A stretch of DNA of 64,000 nucleotides, taken from contig NZ_CP132932.1 in NCBI RefSeq assembly GCF_040358985.1, forward strand, positions 1,426,001-1,490,000, given 5' to 3'. The DNA is from Tunturibacter empetritectus. GTDB lineage: Bacteria > Acidobacteriota > Terriglobia > Terriglobales > Acidobacteriaceae. How positions within the stretch are numbered: position 1 is the stretch's first letter; the number at the start of each line of letters is the position of its first letter. The position numbers and the translations under genes are program-made. Below, piece by piece: positions 16,083 through 24,815 of this stretch. The notes beneath the pieces were generated by a model. The model searched no databases. It was not told where the DNA came from and was given only the letters and a program-made list of their open reading frames with translations.

Positions 16083-18389
16083 CTAGTGTGGCGAATCCAG
16101 CCGGCGTTCTGCATTAACTGCGCTCCGCAATTCACGCCATCGCTGGTATTGCTGAGGGTCCATCGCTGTAGGTCGCTCTTGGTCTCTTAGCCAGAACAGA
16201 TACCAATCCAGATTGCGTTCTAGCGATGCCAGGCGGGCCAAGGGATGACCGGGCTGGTGCGACTCCAGAGGATAGTAGTACATCTCGACAGGTTTTCCTA
16301 GGCGACTGAGTCCGACAAACACCTCCCACTTTAGAGCGAGATTGCTTGGAGGTGCCCCATCGTTGTCATACGCCACGCCGTTACCCATTACCTCCATCAA
16401 CAATGGAGTCTGAACCCTTGGAAGGTTGAACGAGATGGAATAGTCCAGCCACGATCTCAGTGTCGCGCCATAGGGCGGCCCTCCGTACATCGCATCCCAA
16501 GCGCGTAGAACCCCATCCGTGTGGATCATCCAATACTCGCCCAAGCTGTATTGTGTATTATCTGCGACGGTCGCTGCAGCATAGTTTGTTTTGCCGTGTG
16601 TAAGCGCAAATTCGGTATACCAGCCGGAACGGCTGAAGCCTATGATTCCAACTCTGTTCCGGTCAATGAGGCCGTCCTTCGCAAGATGGTCGATGGCACT
16701 ATCCCAGACATCCGCCTGAAATGCTACTTGTCCCAAAAGTCCAGGGAGGCCTTTGGGATAGTGGGTTTGTTCCTCCGCTGTCTGCGGTCCTTCGGGCAAA
16801 AAACGAATCAAATACATGATTCCGGCATTTGCAATCGGCTGGGGAGCAAATGAGGGCTCGTGATTCAAGCCACTATCGCAAAAGAAATTACCCGCTGCTG
16901 GATATGAGTGGATCACCAAGGGATAGCGTGTGCCTGGCTTGTAGTCCGGAGGTAGAAGGAGAATGCCGGAGGCACGATAGCCGGTCGAAGTCTCCCACTG
17001 CACTTCTTTGATTGGTGCCAGAGTCAGTTCGTCGAACTGCGGATTGAGCTTGGCCAGGATCTGCACCTGTTCTTCGTCCTCTTTGTAAGAAAACAGCTCC
17101 GGCGGAGTTGCCGGTGATTCATAGTCTCCTACGACAGATTTTCCATCGCTCGCAAGCCCTGCATTCCTGAAGAGCCCCTGAAGGGGAAGATGGATCTGCG
17201 ACGACTCCTCCCACTTCTGATGCTTATACTGAAACCGCGAAACGATGTTGTCTCCTGTACGAAGGACAAGATCGTCATCGGATCTCCACGACAAGGGACG
17301 ATCGTAGATTCCATTAAGTTCAGAACGAACCTGTATGACCGAGCCGGACGCAACGTTGACTTCGAATAAGTGAACTGCCTCGCTGGCTCCTCGATGCTCT
17401 CGCAGGTCTTGCTGCTCCCACACGCTATTGACTGGAGAGACAGAGGCGATCATGAACGACTTGCTGTCGCGCGACCAGAAGGGAATGCTCCATGCCCATG
17501 GGCCCTCAAATGGAAGATGTGTTTCGCCGTCCGATAAATCGACCACTACAGTAACCTGCGCTACTCCAATGCTGGAAAGGATGTCCCGAACTACCGGGCT
17601 TTTCTTCCAGGCGTTTGAAATCCGGCTGGAATTTTCAAGATATGTTAACGCCAGCGACTCTCCATTTGGAGAGAGGCTTAGCCGCAGATTGAGGGCGTAG
17701 GAAAGAGACGTGAGAGTTCCCTTGGTAAATGGCGACTGCACGTTCAAGGCCTGTGGTGCGGTCCACCCTCCCGTACCGCGTCTCCGGGTAACGAAGATCT
17801 TTCGCCGAAAGAAGAGCGCTACCTGCTCTCTCTGAAAGGGGATTCTATAGCCTTGCGCGAGGTCGCTGGCACTTTTTAGCTTGTTCCGGGTTTGGTCCGG
17901 CTCTTCCATCGCAAAGACAATGGTTTTACCATCTTCGGCGACGCTGTATTCGGAGATATCCTGAGACGCTCGCGCTAAGACCTGGACGCGTCCTGAAGGG
18001 ATCTCAACCTGTTTAACAACGGTGTGGCCGTCATCCTTCGCCAAGACAATGACGGCCGTGCCATCGTTCAGCCACTGCAAGCCGGAGATATCCGCACCGG
18101 CGAGTAAGTGTTGCACTTGCCCCTGCGGCGCACCAAGCTGTTTCAGCTCGAGGAGAATATCGTTCTGATTTGACTGAAGATTAGGGGCCTGAACCAGGTA
18201 CGCAACAGCAGTCCCTTGGGAATTGGTCTGAATGGAAGAACGAAAATCGTCCTCGAGAAAGTGCCGGACAGTAACGCAATCTGCCGGAACGATTGCCCTC
18301 CGCAACTCAGCCTGAAGACTTCCCGCGAAGACGCATAGGGTGAATATCAAGAACTTGTTGTGGCGCTTCCACATCTTCTGTTGGGTCAT
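16083..18389 (-). CDS. Atxe2-type lasso peptide isopeptidase (S9 family)
   Basis: This 768-residue serine hydrolase is of the kind that opens the lasso isopeptide bond and linearises the peptide. A signal peptide is evident (FLIFTLCVFAGSLQA), indicating the periplasm. After it comes CVTVRHFLEDD, the typical start of the Atxe2 family, then a beta-propeller. The hydrolase domain has the catalytic Ser in GIIGFSRSGW near residue 590 and the His in ESHQPGHPLARLASLE near residue 715, both family hallmarks. It is last in a minus-strand operon with the receptor (15-bp gap), anti-sigma and sigma factors. This arrangement is known from proteobacterial lasso loci, where the isopeptidase is specific for the cognate peptide. 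Confidence 0.92.
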   Translation of the reverse strand: MTQQKMWKRHNKFLIFTLCVFAGSLQAELRRAIVPADCVTVRHFLEDDFRSSIQTNSQGTAVAYLVQAPNLQSNQNDILLELKQLGAPQGQVQHLLAGADISGLQWLNDGTAVIVLAKDDGHTVVKQVEIPSGRVQVLARASQDISEYSVAEDGKTIVFAMEEPDQTRNKLKSASDLAQGYRIPFQREQVALFFRRKIFVTRRRGTGGWTAPQALNVQSPFTKGTLTSLSYALNLRLSLSPNGESLALTYLENSSRISNAWKKSPVVRDILSSIGVAQVTVVVDLSDGETHLPFEGPWAWSIPFWSRDSKSFMIASVSPVNSVWEQQDLREHRGASEAVHLFEVNVASGSVIQVRSELNGIYDRPLSWRSDDDLVLRTGDNIVSRFQYKHQKWEESSQIHLPLQGLFRNAGLASDGKSVVGDYESPATPPELFSYKEDEEQVQILAKLNPQFDELTLAPIKEVQWETSTGYRASGILLLPPDYKPGTRYPLVIHSYPAAGNFFCDSGLNHEPSFAPQPIANAGIMYLIRFLPEGPQTAEEQTHYPKGLPGLLGQVAFQADVWDSAIDHLAKDGLIDRNRVGIIGFSRSGWYTEFALTHGKTNYAAATVADNTQYSLGEYWMIHTDGVLRAWDAMYGGPPYGATLRSWLDYSISFNLPRVQTPLLMEVMGNGVAYDNDGAPPSNLALKWEVFVGLSRLGKPVEMYYYPLESHQPGHPLARLASLERNLDWYLFWLRDQERPTAMDPQQYQRWRELRSAVNAERRLDSPH

Positions 18390-18404
18390 TGGCTTTTCCT
18401 CGCT

Positions 18405-21400
18405 CTAAAATTGAATCTTCAATGCAAATTGAAGAGAGCGAGGACCGCCCTGTTGGTATTGCGAACCTAAGGTAGCGAGACTTTGATTCAGCGTCTGAGT
18501 AGCCTGTCCAAACGTAGCATCGGACAGCGTCGAATCGATCAGACCGAACATCGGATGGTTGAGGAGATTGAACGCTTCCGCTCTGAACTGCACTGTTGCG
18601 CTACCCGCCAGGGGGAAGGTGCGGCGTGCGGCGAGGTTGATCTGCGAAGCATCGAATCCTCTTACGAAGTTGCGCGGGGCATTCCCTGTCTTCTCCGCTG
18701 CCGGAAGCTGGAAAGCAACCTGATTGATCGAACGTCCACCTGGATATTGGGAACCATAGAGATAGACAGGTTGAGTTGCGATCAGGTCGACATTGCTATA
18801 GTAACGGCTACCTGTTGCCGGATCGGTAAGCAGGTCGCCTCCCAAAGTGACGGGGAAAGCAGTCCGTGCTATGAGGCGGCCATCGAGCGCCCACCCTCCA
18901 AGGATCGCTTCCGCACTCTTCCTCTGGTACTCGCCTGGCAGCTCCCAACTCACCCCTCCCTGAAGATTATCTCTGACGTCGAAGTCGGAGTTCCCTCGAG
19001 TCAGTGGCAGAGAAGCGTTGTTTGAACCGAAGTCTAACGAGTGAGACCAGGTGTAGGAGGCAAGCGCCTGAATGCCGTGGGTCACTGTGCGCTGGAACTG
19101 TATCTGCAAGGCCTGGTAGTTCGATGTGGTTCCCGTTTGGACGACATCCACGGTGCTGAAGTTCGGATTCAACGCTGTCAGAGAGAGCTGCTGCATCTGC
19201 AATAGCCGCCGGCCGTTCGATCCGACATAGGAGACTGTCAGAGCCTGAGGCCGCCCCAATGCCTGTTGCAGGCTCACATTCCATTGCAGCGTATATGGCA
19301 GTTGCAGATGCGGGGGAAAAGCAACTACTGCGGTGCTGGTGTAGGGAGCGGTGGTGGAAGGCGAGAAAGCCAACTGTGCTGGAATTACCGGGAATGCCTG
19401 GCCCGTTCCGATTTGAATTGCGGAGAAACCGAGATACTGATAGCCCGTTGTGGCGATTTGGTTTCCGCTGTCGAAGAACACGCCAGCCCCTGTCCTCAAA
19501 ATCGTCTCCCAATCCGGCTGATCCCGAGCCGTCCATGCAGCTCCAAGTCTCGGAGCGAAGTTGTACCAACTTGTCTTCCACAATGGTGTCCCTCGTGGTG
19601 CGACTGTAAGCGAACTAGGGTCGGCTAGATCGCCGAGAAGGGTGAAGGCGTCGTTCCCGTGCTCTTCGGTTGGCGGGGGATCGATCTCCCACCGAATCCC
19701 ACCGGAGATGGTCAGCCTTGGAAGCGAATGCCATTCGTCCTGCAAGAACACCGCGGTTTCGTTAAATATTGGCGTGGCTGGCAGAACCTTCGAGAGAATA
19801 CCGATATCCGCGCTGTTATTGAGAACCGAGGATTGATCGAGATAGATGCCCGAGACATAGGGAGATGATGGATACAGTGGAGATTTGATCCTCCGGTAGT
19901 CGATGCCGAGCTTGAGCTGGTGCTTCCCGAGGCTCAGACCGGCTGTATCGACGATATTCCATTGTCGGCTCTGATTCACACTGCCGATTGCCTGCAAGAT
20001 CGATGTTCCCGTACCGAAAAAGCTCAGTTGAAAAGCGCTGCCGGCAGTTTTAGACGCTTCATTCCCAAGCGCGCTTCCGAGGTCAACGGACGTAGCTCCT
20101 CCAAAGGAATCCAACGCCGTTTGCGTTCTCGAGTCGCTACGGGAGTAGCCAAGTCGGAACTCATTTGTGAACCGATTTGATAATTGGCTGGTTGCGCCAA
20201 CAGTGTAGGTCTGTGTGTCAAATGAAGTCTGCGTTAGAGCAGAGAGCACGCGGGTGCTGGTGGAGCTGGGTGTATCGCTAAAGCGAAAGAAGACGCTCGA
20301 CTTGGGTGAGACGACGTAATCGATCCGGCCGCTGATGGAGTCGATCTTGCTCGGGAGAGAGAAAGGCTCGATGAACTGCGCAAGACCGCTAGCGTAGTCG
20401 ATGCCGCCGATGCTTGGAAGAGGAAAAGCGCTAAGTATGGACTTCATGGCAGGAGGAGCATTCTGCCTCATGGCAGCGTCAGGAACATACTGAATTGAAG
20501 CAGCTTGAGGTTGGGTAAGCCGAAGCCCCTCGTAGGAAGCAAAGAAGTAGCTTGGGTGCGAAGGCGGACCAAGATACGGAAGGTGGATTGGGCCTCCGAG
20601 TGTTCCCCCAAAGTCGTTCTGGCGTAAAGGGGTGATCGCTCTTCCGTAATGGTCGTTAAACCAGTTGTTCGCGTCGAAGTAATTGTTGCGAAGATAGTCG
20701 AATGCGCTCCCATGAAATTTCTTTGTGCCCGACCGGGTAAGTAGTGAGAACTGTCCTCCAGGGGAGCGCCCGTACTCCGCAGAATAGGTTGATCCGGATA
20801 CACGGAACTCTTGCAGCGCATCGACCGAAACCAGGCTTTGCGTCGTGCCAAGGGCGGTTGTAGCTCCGATCCCTCCGCTGGTCGCCGCTTGAGGACCTCC
20901 CGTTGCTGCTCCGGCGCCGACGTTCGCGCTCACACCGTCGACCGCGTAGTAATTGCTCTCGGTTCGCTGGCCATTCACACTGAAATCACCGCTCGCGCCC
21001 ACAGCTTGAGACGACTGCGGGCTCTGAGTCACGATGCCTGGCGTCATTGAGATGAGATCCTGAAAACTGCGGCCGTTGAGGGGGATATTCGCAACAAATT
21101 TGCGGTCAATCACCGTACTGACCGAAGCGTCCGCTGTATTGAGCAAGGACGACCCAGCTTCCACCGTGATGCTCTGCGACGTCGCCCCCACGGGCAGAAC
21201 AAAGTTCAGCGCGATAGCCCCTTGCACATTCAGAACCACGTCAGGCTTGATGATGGTCTTGAAGCCCTGCTTCGAGACCTGCACATGGTAGTGTCCCGGA
21301 GGCAGGATGGGAACGAAGTACATTCCTGAGGTGTTCGTCTGGTCGGAATACCGCACGCCGGTCTCATCATTGGCAATCTCCACCGCGGCGCCCGTGATAA

Positions 21401-21554
21401 AACGGCCTGTGGGATCGGTGACTCCTCCGCTGATCGTGGCACTCGTCGACTGGGAAAACACCGCCGTGGAGACGAACCAGAGGGAGGACAGGAGAAGGCA
21501 AGCAAGTAGCTTCATACGACGATGCTCCGGAAATCTAGGATGAAAGGTGTTCAT
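18405..21554 (-). CDS. TonB-dependent receptor with carboxypeptidase-regulatory domain (lasso locus)
   Basis: This 1,049-residue outer-membrane protein is of the Oar-like acidobacterial type. The signal peptide is LACLLLSSLWFVSTAVFSQS. A CarboxypepD_reg-like beta-sandwich follows at about 30-125 (ATISGGVTDPTGRFITGAAV). The plug includes IPLNGRSFQDLISMTPGIV, and the remainder is barrel, ending in LQFALKIQF with the terminal aromatic residue expected for barrel insertion. It sits between the anti-sigma gene (49-bp gap) and the isopeptidase (15-bp gap), so import of the lasso peptide or a lasso-bound ligand is a reasonable inference. Such receptors are also used for glycans, so substrate is unproven. 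Confidence 0.88.
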   Translation of the reverse strand: MNTFHPRFPEHRRMKLLACLLLSSLWFVSTAVFSQSTSATISGGVTDPTGRFITGAAVEIANDETGVRYSDQTNTSGMYFVPILPPGHYHVQVSKQGFKTIIKPDVVLNVQGAIALNFVLPVGATSQSITVEAGSSLLNTADASVSTVIDRKFVANIPLNGRSFQDLISMTPGIVTQSPQSSQAVGASGDFSVNGQRTESNYYAVDGVSANVGAGAATGGPQAATSGGIGATTALGTTQSLVSVDALQEFRVSGSTYSAEYGRSPGGQFSLLTRSGTKKFHGSAFDYLRNNYFDANNWFNDHYGRAITPLRQNDFGGTLGGPIHLPYLGPPSHPSYFFASYEGLRLTQPQAASIQYVPDAAMRQNAPPAMKSILSAFPLPSIGGIDYASGLAQFIEPFSLPSKIDSISGRIDYVVSPKSSVFFRFSDTPSSTSTRVLSALTQTSFDTQTYTVGATSQLSNRFTNEFRLGYSRSDSRTQTALDSFGGATSVDLGSALGNEASKTAGSAFQLSFFGTGTSILQAIGSVNQSRQWNIVDTAGLSLGKHQLKLGIDYRRIKSPLYPSSPYVSGIYLDQSSVLNNSADIGILSKVLPATPIFNETAVFLQDEWHSLPRLTISGGIRWEIDPPPTEEHGNDAFTLLGDLADPSSLTVAPRGTPLWKTSWYNFAPRLGAAWTARDQPDWETILRTGAGVFFDSGNQIATTGYQYLGFSAIQIGTGQAFPVIPAQLAFSPSTTAPYTSTAVVAFPPHLQLPYTLQWNVSLQQALGRPQALTVSYVGSNGRRLLQMQQLSLTALNPNFSTVDVVQTGTTSNYQALQIQFQRTVTHGIQALASYTWSHSLDFGSNNASLPLTRGNSDFDVRDNLQGGVSWELPGEYQRKSAEAILGGWALDGRLIARTAFPVTLGGDLLTDPATGSRYYSNVDLIATQPVYLYGSQYPGGRSINQVAFQLPAAEKTGNAPRNFVRGFDASQINLAARRTFPLAGSATVQFRAEAFNLLNHPMFGLIDSTLSDATFGQATQTLNQSLATLGSQYQQGGPRSLQFALKIQF

Positions 21555-21603
21555 CCTGTCTACGGTTGGAGGTCGAGGTTATGTATCAGCTGCTGGTGCT
21601 ATT

Positions 21604-22836
21604 TTATGGGTGGTTGGGTTGAATCTGAAGGTAGGCGAGCAGAAGCGGCTTGCCGGTTGGCTTGGCGCTTCCTCCCTGCGGCTCTGCCGTGACAAAGACC
21701 TTGTTCAAATGCGCCAGCGTCTTGATGTCGTTAAACCTGAGGACCCATCGCTTGTGCGTATCGTCTTGATAAAAGATGCCGAGACTGACGTCCTGTCTGT
21801 CGTCACTGCTGCCCCACGCCTGGAAGGCAACTGACTGCTTCAAGCCGGACTGCTTATCCAGATCATAGCCATAAAACACTAGCGACTTGTCTTTCGTATA
21901 GAAGAGCCGGCCGAAAGGCTTGTTTGTCTTTCCAGTCTGCGCCACATCAAAGATATCGGCGATGTAAAGATCTCTCGCCCCGATCAGGTCTCGGATCTCC
22001 CGGTCATGGGCAAGGAACTCCTTGTCGAGCGCCAGCATCCGGTCCTTCTCCTCGAGAGCCAGGTTTGCCTCGCGAAGTTTCGCCTTTAGACTTTCTGCTT
22101 GAACCGCTTGCTGCGAGGAAGCCACATCGAAGGTTGTGGATCGGCTGCGCAGAGATTCGAGTTCGGTCTGCGCGGCGGCAAGCTGTTGGCTAAGAGTGTC
22201 TCGCTCATCGCTGATCTTAACCCGCTGGCTCTTCTCAGCCTCCAGTTGCTGCTCCGTGTTGGTCGCAGTAGACGTTGATTGCCGATAGAGGTCTTTGGTT
22301 GAGTTAATCTGCTGTTGAAGCTCTGTCACTTCATTTTGGGTGGCCTCCAATTGAGCTCTGAGCTCGCTATTGGCTCCAGACTTCCCCTCTGGCCGTGTTC
22401 TCTCATCCACACTGCTTGTAGAGACAGGCCGCACGGCAGGTCGAATCCCTGAGTGATGCAGACTAAGGCCAATCAGGCCGGACAGGATCGCGACGCAGGC
22501 CGCAATCAGGGCTAGCGGAAGCCTCCAGCTCCTGCTCTGTGGTTTGTGTGTACTGTCGGCTGGGCCGTCGGAGTTCAACCGGCTCATCAGCCGTTGCTCA
22601 GCCTCTTCCAGAAAAAACGACGCCGGTCCTGGCGGCCCGTCCAGCTCTGAAGCCGCGCTGGCGGCCATCACCGGAATCACATCCTTGGCAAGCTGTTGGT
22701 ACTCATCGAACACCATACGGCAGGAATTACAGTAGGCGAGGTGCACCTGCAGGAGAGCCCACTCCTCCTCTGTCAGTTCACCCGAAGGGAAGAGGGCGCA
22801 AAGGGCAACGAACTCGTCATGCCATTGAGGGTTCAC
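21604..22836 (-). CDS. Membrane anti-sigma factor with zinc-finger-type N terminus
   Basis: This protein has 410 residues. The N-terminal anti-sigma domain shows H-x3-C-x2-C (HLAYCNSCRMVFDEY, around residues 32-46), the zf-HC2 zinc-binding pattern. A single membrane span follows near 105-127 (LALIAACVAILSGLIGLSLHH). A long coiled coil then covers about 150-275 (LRAQLEATQNEVTELQQQ and repeats). The C-terminal periplasmic domain resembles RskA-type anti-sigma factors (SVAFQAWG, DVSLGIFYQDD). It follows the sigma gene by 40 bp. It should hold the sigma factor inactive and respond to a periplasmic signal, perhaps through the receptor. Confidence 0.82.
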   Translation of the reverse strand: MNPQWHDEFVALCALFPSGELTEEEWALLQVHLAYCNSCRMVFDEYQQLAKDVIPVMAASAASELDGPPGPASFFLEEAEQRLMSRLNSDGPADSTHKPQSRSWRLPLALIAACVAILSGLIGLSLHHSGIRPAVRPVSTSSVDERTRPEGKSGANSELRAQLEATQNEVTELQQQINSTKDLYRQSTSTATNTEQQLEAEKSQRVKISDERDTLSQQLAAAQTELESLRSRSTTFDVASSQQAVQAESLKAKLREANLALEEKDRMLALDKEFLAHDREIRDLIGARDLYIADIFDVAQTGKTNKPFGRLFYTKDKSLVFYGYDLDKQSGLKQSVAFQAWGSSDDRQDVSLGIFYQDDTHKRWVLRFNDIKTLAHLNKVFVTAEPQGGSAKPTGKPLLLAYLQIQPNHP

Positions 22837-22876
22837 CGGCTCGGCTCCCGCTTGGAGCTATTGTGTACCAATTCTC

Positions 22877-23578
22877 TCACTTCGTGATTCTTTTTCCCGG
22901 GAAGATGTGGGACCGGAGCCGCTCCAGTCCACGGTAGTAATGGTTTCTGACACTCCCGAACGTTCGGCCGGTCTTTTCGGCGATCTCATGGAAGCTATAT
23001 CCTTCAAAGAAGTGGAGCTCCATCGTCTGAATCTGCTCCGGCGAGAGCTCCCTGCGAAGCTTCTCCAACAGCGCTCTCCCAGCAAGTCCGTCAATCGATA
23101 TCCGCCCCTGATGACCTGTCAAGCGGTCCTCATCAAGCTCCTCACCATTGTAGTGCTGGCGAAAGCTCAGATACCTTCGGCGATCAATAGCTCGGCAGTA
23201 AGCCATTTGAATGATCCAGGAGGCACCCGAACCCTTTGCCGCGTCGAAGATGCTTGCCTTCTGGAAGATAAAGAGGAAGAGCTCTTGTAAGAGATCTTCT
23301 GCCTCGCAGTCGTCTCTCAGAATGCGGCGGGCGATGCTGAGGACGGCCCGGGCGTGTCTCTGAAACAGAACAGACAGCGCTTCCTTGCTTCCCTTCCCCA
23401 CCTGAACCAAAAGATCTTCATCAGTGCTCTCTCGGAGAGGACTATAGATCGCAATGGCCGGTGAAGCTGATCCGCTGTTGGGCTGGACCATGACGGGAGA
23501 CGATGCAGAAGCAGGCGCGTCGACGTCTGAGGCACTCGCAAGAGTATCCGGGAAATAGGCGGCGGCGTCGAGACTCAT
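22877..23578 (-). CDS. ECF-type sigma-70 factor
   Basis: The preferred start is the ATG at 23578 (233 residues). A TTG 15 bases earlier is possible. Region 2 (EALSVLFQRHARAVLSIARR, DCEAEDLLQELFLFIF) and region 4 (LRRELSPEQIQTMELHFFEG, then YSFHEIAEKTGRTFGSVRNH) are clear, and region 3 is absent, as in ECF factors. The first 55 residues are a low-complexity Ala/Ser/Pro extension. It leads the minus-strand operon with anti-sigma factor, receptor and isopeptidase, so it probably activates these genes and itself. A near-perfect palindrome stands about 75 bp upstream, shared with the divergent XRE gene. Confidence 0.9.
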   Translation of the reverse strand: MSLDAAAYFPDTLASASDVDAPASASSPVMVQPNSGSASPAIAIYSPLRESTDEDLLVQVGKGSKEALSVLFQRHARAVLSIARRILRDDCEAEDLLQELFLFIFQKASIFDAAKGSGASWIIQMAYCRAIDRRRYLSFRQHYNGEELDEDRLTGHQGRISIDGLAGRALLEKLRRELSPEQIQTMELHFFEGYSFHEIAEKTGRTFGSVRNHYYRGLERLRSHIFPGKRITK

Positions 23579-23652
23579 TCGGTTGCGCCCCAAACATTCA
23601 GCGGTGCGCTGCTAAAAACAACATTATCGAAGAAATGTCTAGCCACACACTT

Positions 23653-23683
23653 GTCGGTAATTACCCGTTGGGCAATTACCGAC
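23653..23683. promoter_or_regulatory. 31-bp near-perfect palindrome, candidate XRE operator
   Basis: Arms of 14 bases (gtcggtaattaccc and gggcaattaccgac) match at 13 of 14 positions around the 3-base centre gtt. The site lies between the divergent sigma-factor gene (start 23578) and the XRE gene (start 23707). It is placed 24 bases before the XRE start, as expected for autoregulation. It could also control the sigma operon. Confidence 0.7.
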
Positions 23684-23706
23684 ATAAACAGACCATAAAA
23701 GTCGTG

Positions 23707-23979
23707 ATGGCTAAGCGTAAACAAATTCAACCTCGGGCGGGCGTTGAGCGAGCTTTTGGGGATGAGATGCGTAAGGCTAGATTGAAGAAAAAGATGTCGC
23801 AGATGGCCTTATATGAGGCCACGGGTTTAGATCGAACGTTCATCAGTGATTTGGAGCGGGGCATACAAGGTCCAAGTCTAAGAACTGTCCTTCGTGTCGC
23901 CAGAGGAGTAGAAGTCGAACCCCAAGCTCTCATTGAAAGAACCGTGAAGTCTCGTTTTTTTGTCTTTCCTACCGACTAG
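23707..23979 (+). CDS. Small XRE-family regulator
   Basis: The ATG at 23707 gives 90 residues. The frame is open further upstream, but that stretch runs through the palindromic operator and the sigma promoter region. A Cro/CI-type helix-turn-helix covers about residues 17-72 (FGDEMRKARLKKKMSQMALY, then EATGLDRTFISDLERGIQ, then PSLRTVLRVARGVEVEP). There is no effector domain. Its position next to a 31-bp palindrome, and divergent to the lasso-linked ECF sigma gene, suggests an autorepressor that may also gate that operon. Confidence 0.85.
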   Translation: MAKRKQIQPRAGVERAFGDEMRKARLKKKMSQMALYEATGLDRTFISDLERGIQGPSLRTVLRVARGVEVEPQALIERTVKSRFFVFPTD

Positions 23980-24089
23980 CTCTTCCGGAAACATGCAGAA
24001 TAACTACACTAGTCCAAATTGCTCACTAACTTGGTTACGTCCCCATATTGGCGTAAACGGTACAATCAGTCAACCATATTGTAGTTGTT

Positions 24090-24134
24090 ATGTACTTCAA
24101 GTCATTCGTAAGATTCAGGATGCTTGAGGTACAT
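24090..24134 (+). promoter_or_regulatory. Inverted repeat covering the start of the second XRE gene
   Basis: Arms atgtacttcaag (24090-24101) and cttgaggtacat (24123-24134) match at 11 of 12 positions with a 21-base loop. The right arm covers the gagg motif and runs into the start codon at 24133. It could be an operator or an RNA hairpin hiding the ribosome-binding site. Confidence 0.5.
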
Positions 24135-24471
24135 GAGCCTTCATCCTCTCGATGGAAAACAGTTTCGAGCTCGACTGGTATTGCTTCGCAATGCCAAGGG
24201 GCTGAAGCAGGAGCAGTTGTCAGAGAGAATTGGACGTGCCTACAACTACATTAGTCGAGTGGAGACGGGACGCGTTAAGACCGTACCTTTTGATGTCCTT
24301 GCGAAATTGGCGCTCGCTTTGGACGTGACTATTGACGATCTATTGTTTATCGACGGATTGGCAGAAAGTGCAGACGACATAAAGTTCCGGATCAAAACGT
24401 TACTTGAAACTTCGGACGTTAAAAAGCTTCGTAAATTCTATCGTTTACTTCTGGTGATAGTTGAAGAATGA
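24133..24471 (+). CDS. XRE-family regulator with C-terminal helical tail
   Basis: The ATG at 24133 gives 112 residues. A TTG 9 bases upstream is less likely. The helix-turn-helix lies at about residues 10-65 (RLVLLRNAKGLKQEQLSERI, then GRAYNYISRVETGR, then VLAKLALALDVTIDDLLF). A helical tail (VKKLRKFYRLLLVIVEE) probably dimerises. It follows the first XRE gene by 153 bp. The two are too different to be a recent duplication. The target is unknown. The start codon is embedded in an inverted repeat that suggests autoregulation. Confidence 0.83.
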   Translation: MSLHPLDGKQFRARLVLLRNAKGLKQEQLSERIGRAYNYISRVETGRVKTVPFDVLAKLALALDVTIDDLLFIDGLAESADDIKFRIKTLLETSDVKKLRKFYRLLLVIVEE

Positions 24472-24523
24472 TGAACGACAGCGTATTGCTTACAAAACGC
24501 CTGGAGTATGCTCAGAAAATCAT

Positions 24524-24554
24524 TCTGACTAGAAATGCTATATTTATAGTCAGA
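24524..24554. promoter_or_regulatory. Inverted repeat before the toxin-antitoxin operon
   Basis: Arms tctgacta (24524-24531) and tagtcaga (24547-24554) are perfect over 8 bases with an A/T-rich 15-base spacer. The site ends 15 bases before the antitoxin ATG and overlaps the likely promoter, the usual place for antitoxin autoregulation. A ggggggag ribosome-binding site follows. Confidence 0.5.
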
Positions 24555-24569
24555 TAGTCCGGGGGGAGA

Positions 24570-24815
24570 ATGGCGAAATGGCAGGTTCAGGAAGCGAAAA
24601 CTCGTTTAAGCGCACTGATCGAGGAAGCCAACAAAAAAGGCCCCCAGGTCATCACCCGTCACGGCTCCGAACACGCCGTGGTGCTCTCGATCACTGACTA
24701 TCGCGCGCTTACTGATCAGAGAGCGAATCTGAAGGACTATCTGTTAGGCGGCCCAAAGGTGGACGACTTCGAGGTCAAGCGCAGTCGCGATAGAGGACGA
24801 AAGATCCGCCTGTGA
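24570..24815 (+). CDS. Phd/YefM-type antitoxin
   Basis: This 81-residue protein has the Phd/YefM N-terminal fold (WQVQEAKTRLSALIEEANKK, then GPQVITRHGSEHAVVLSITD, then YRAL). A short basic C-terminal tail is expected to wrap the toxin. It overlaps the toxin start by 4 bases. It should neutralise the PIN toxin and, together with it, repress the operon through the inverted repeat just upstream. Confidence 0.92.
   Translation: MAKWQVQEAKTRLSALIEEANKKGPQVITRHGSEHAVVLSITDYRALTDQRANLKDYLLGGPKVDDFEVKRSRDRGRKIRL

Noticed and set aside
23503-23706. Upstream extension of the first XRE gene
   Set aside because: It would cross the palindrome and the sigma gene start. The added residues are Arg-rich and unlike the family.
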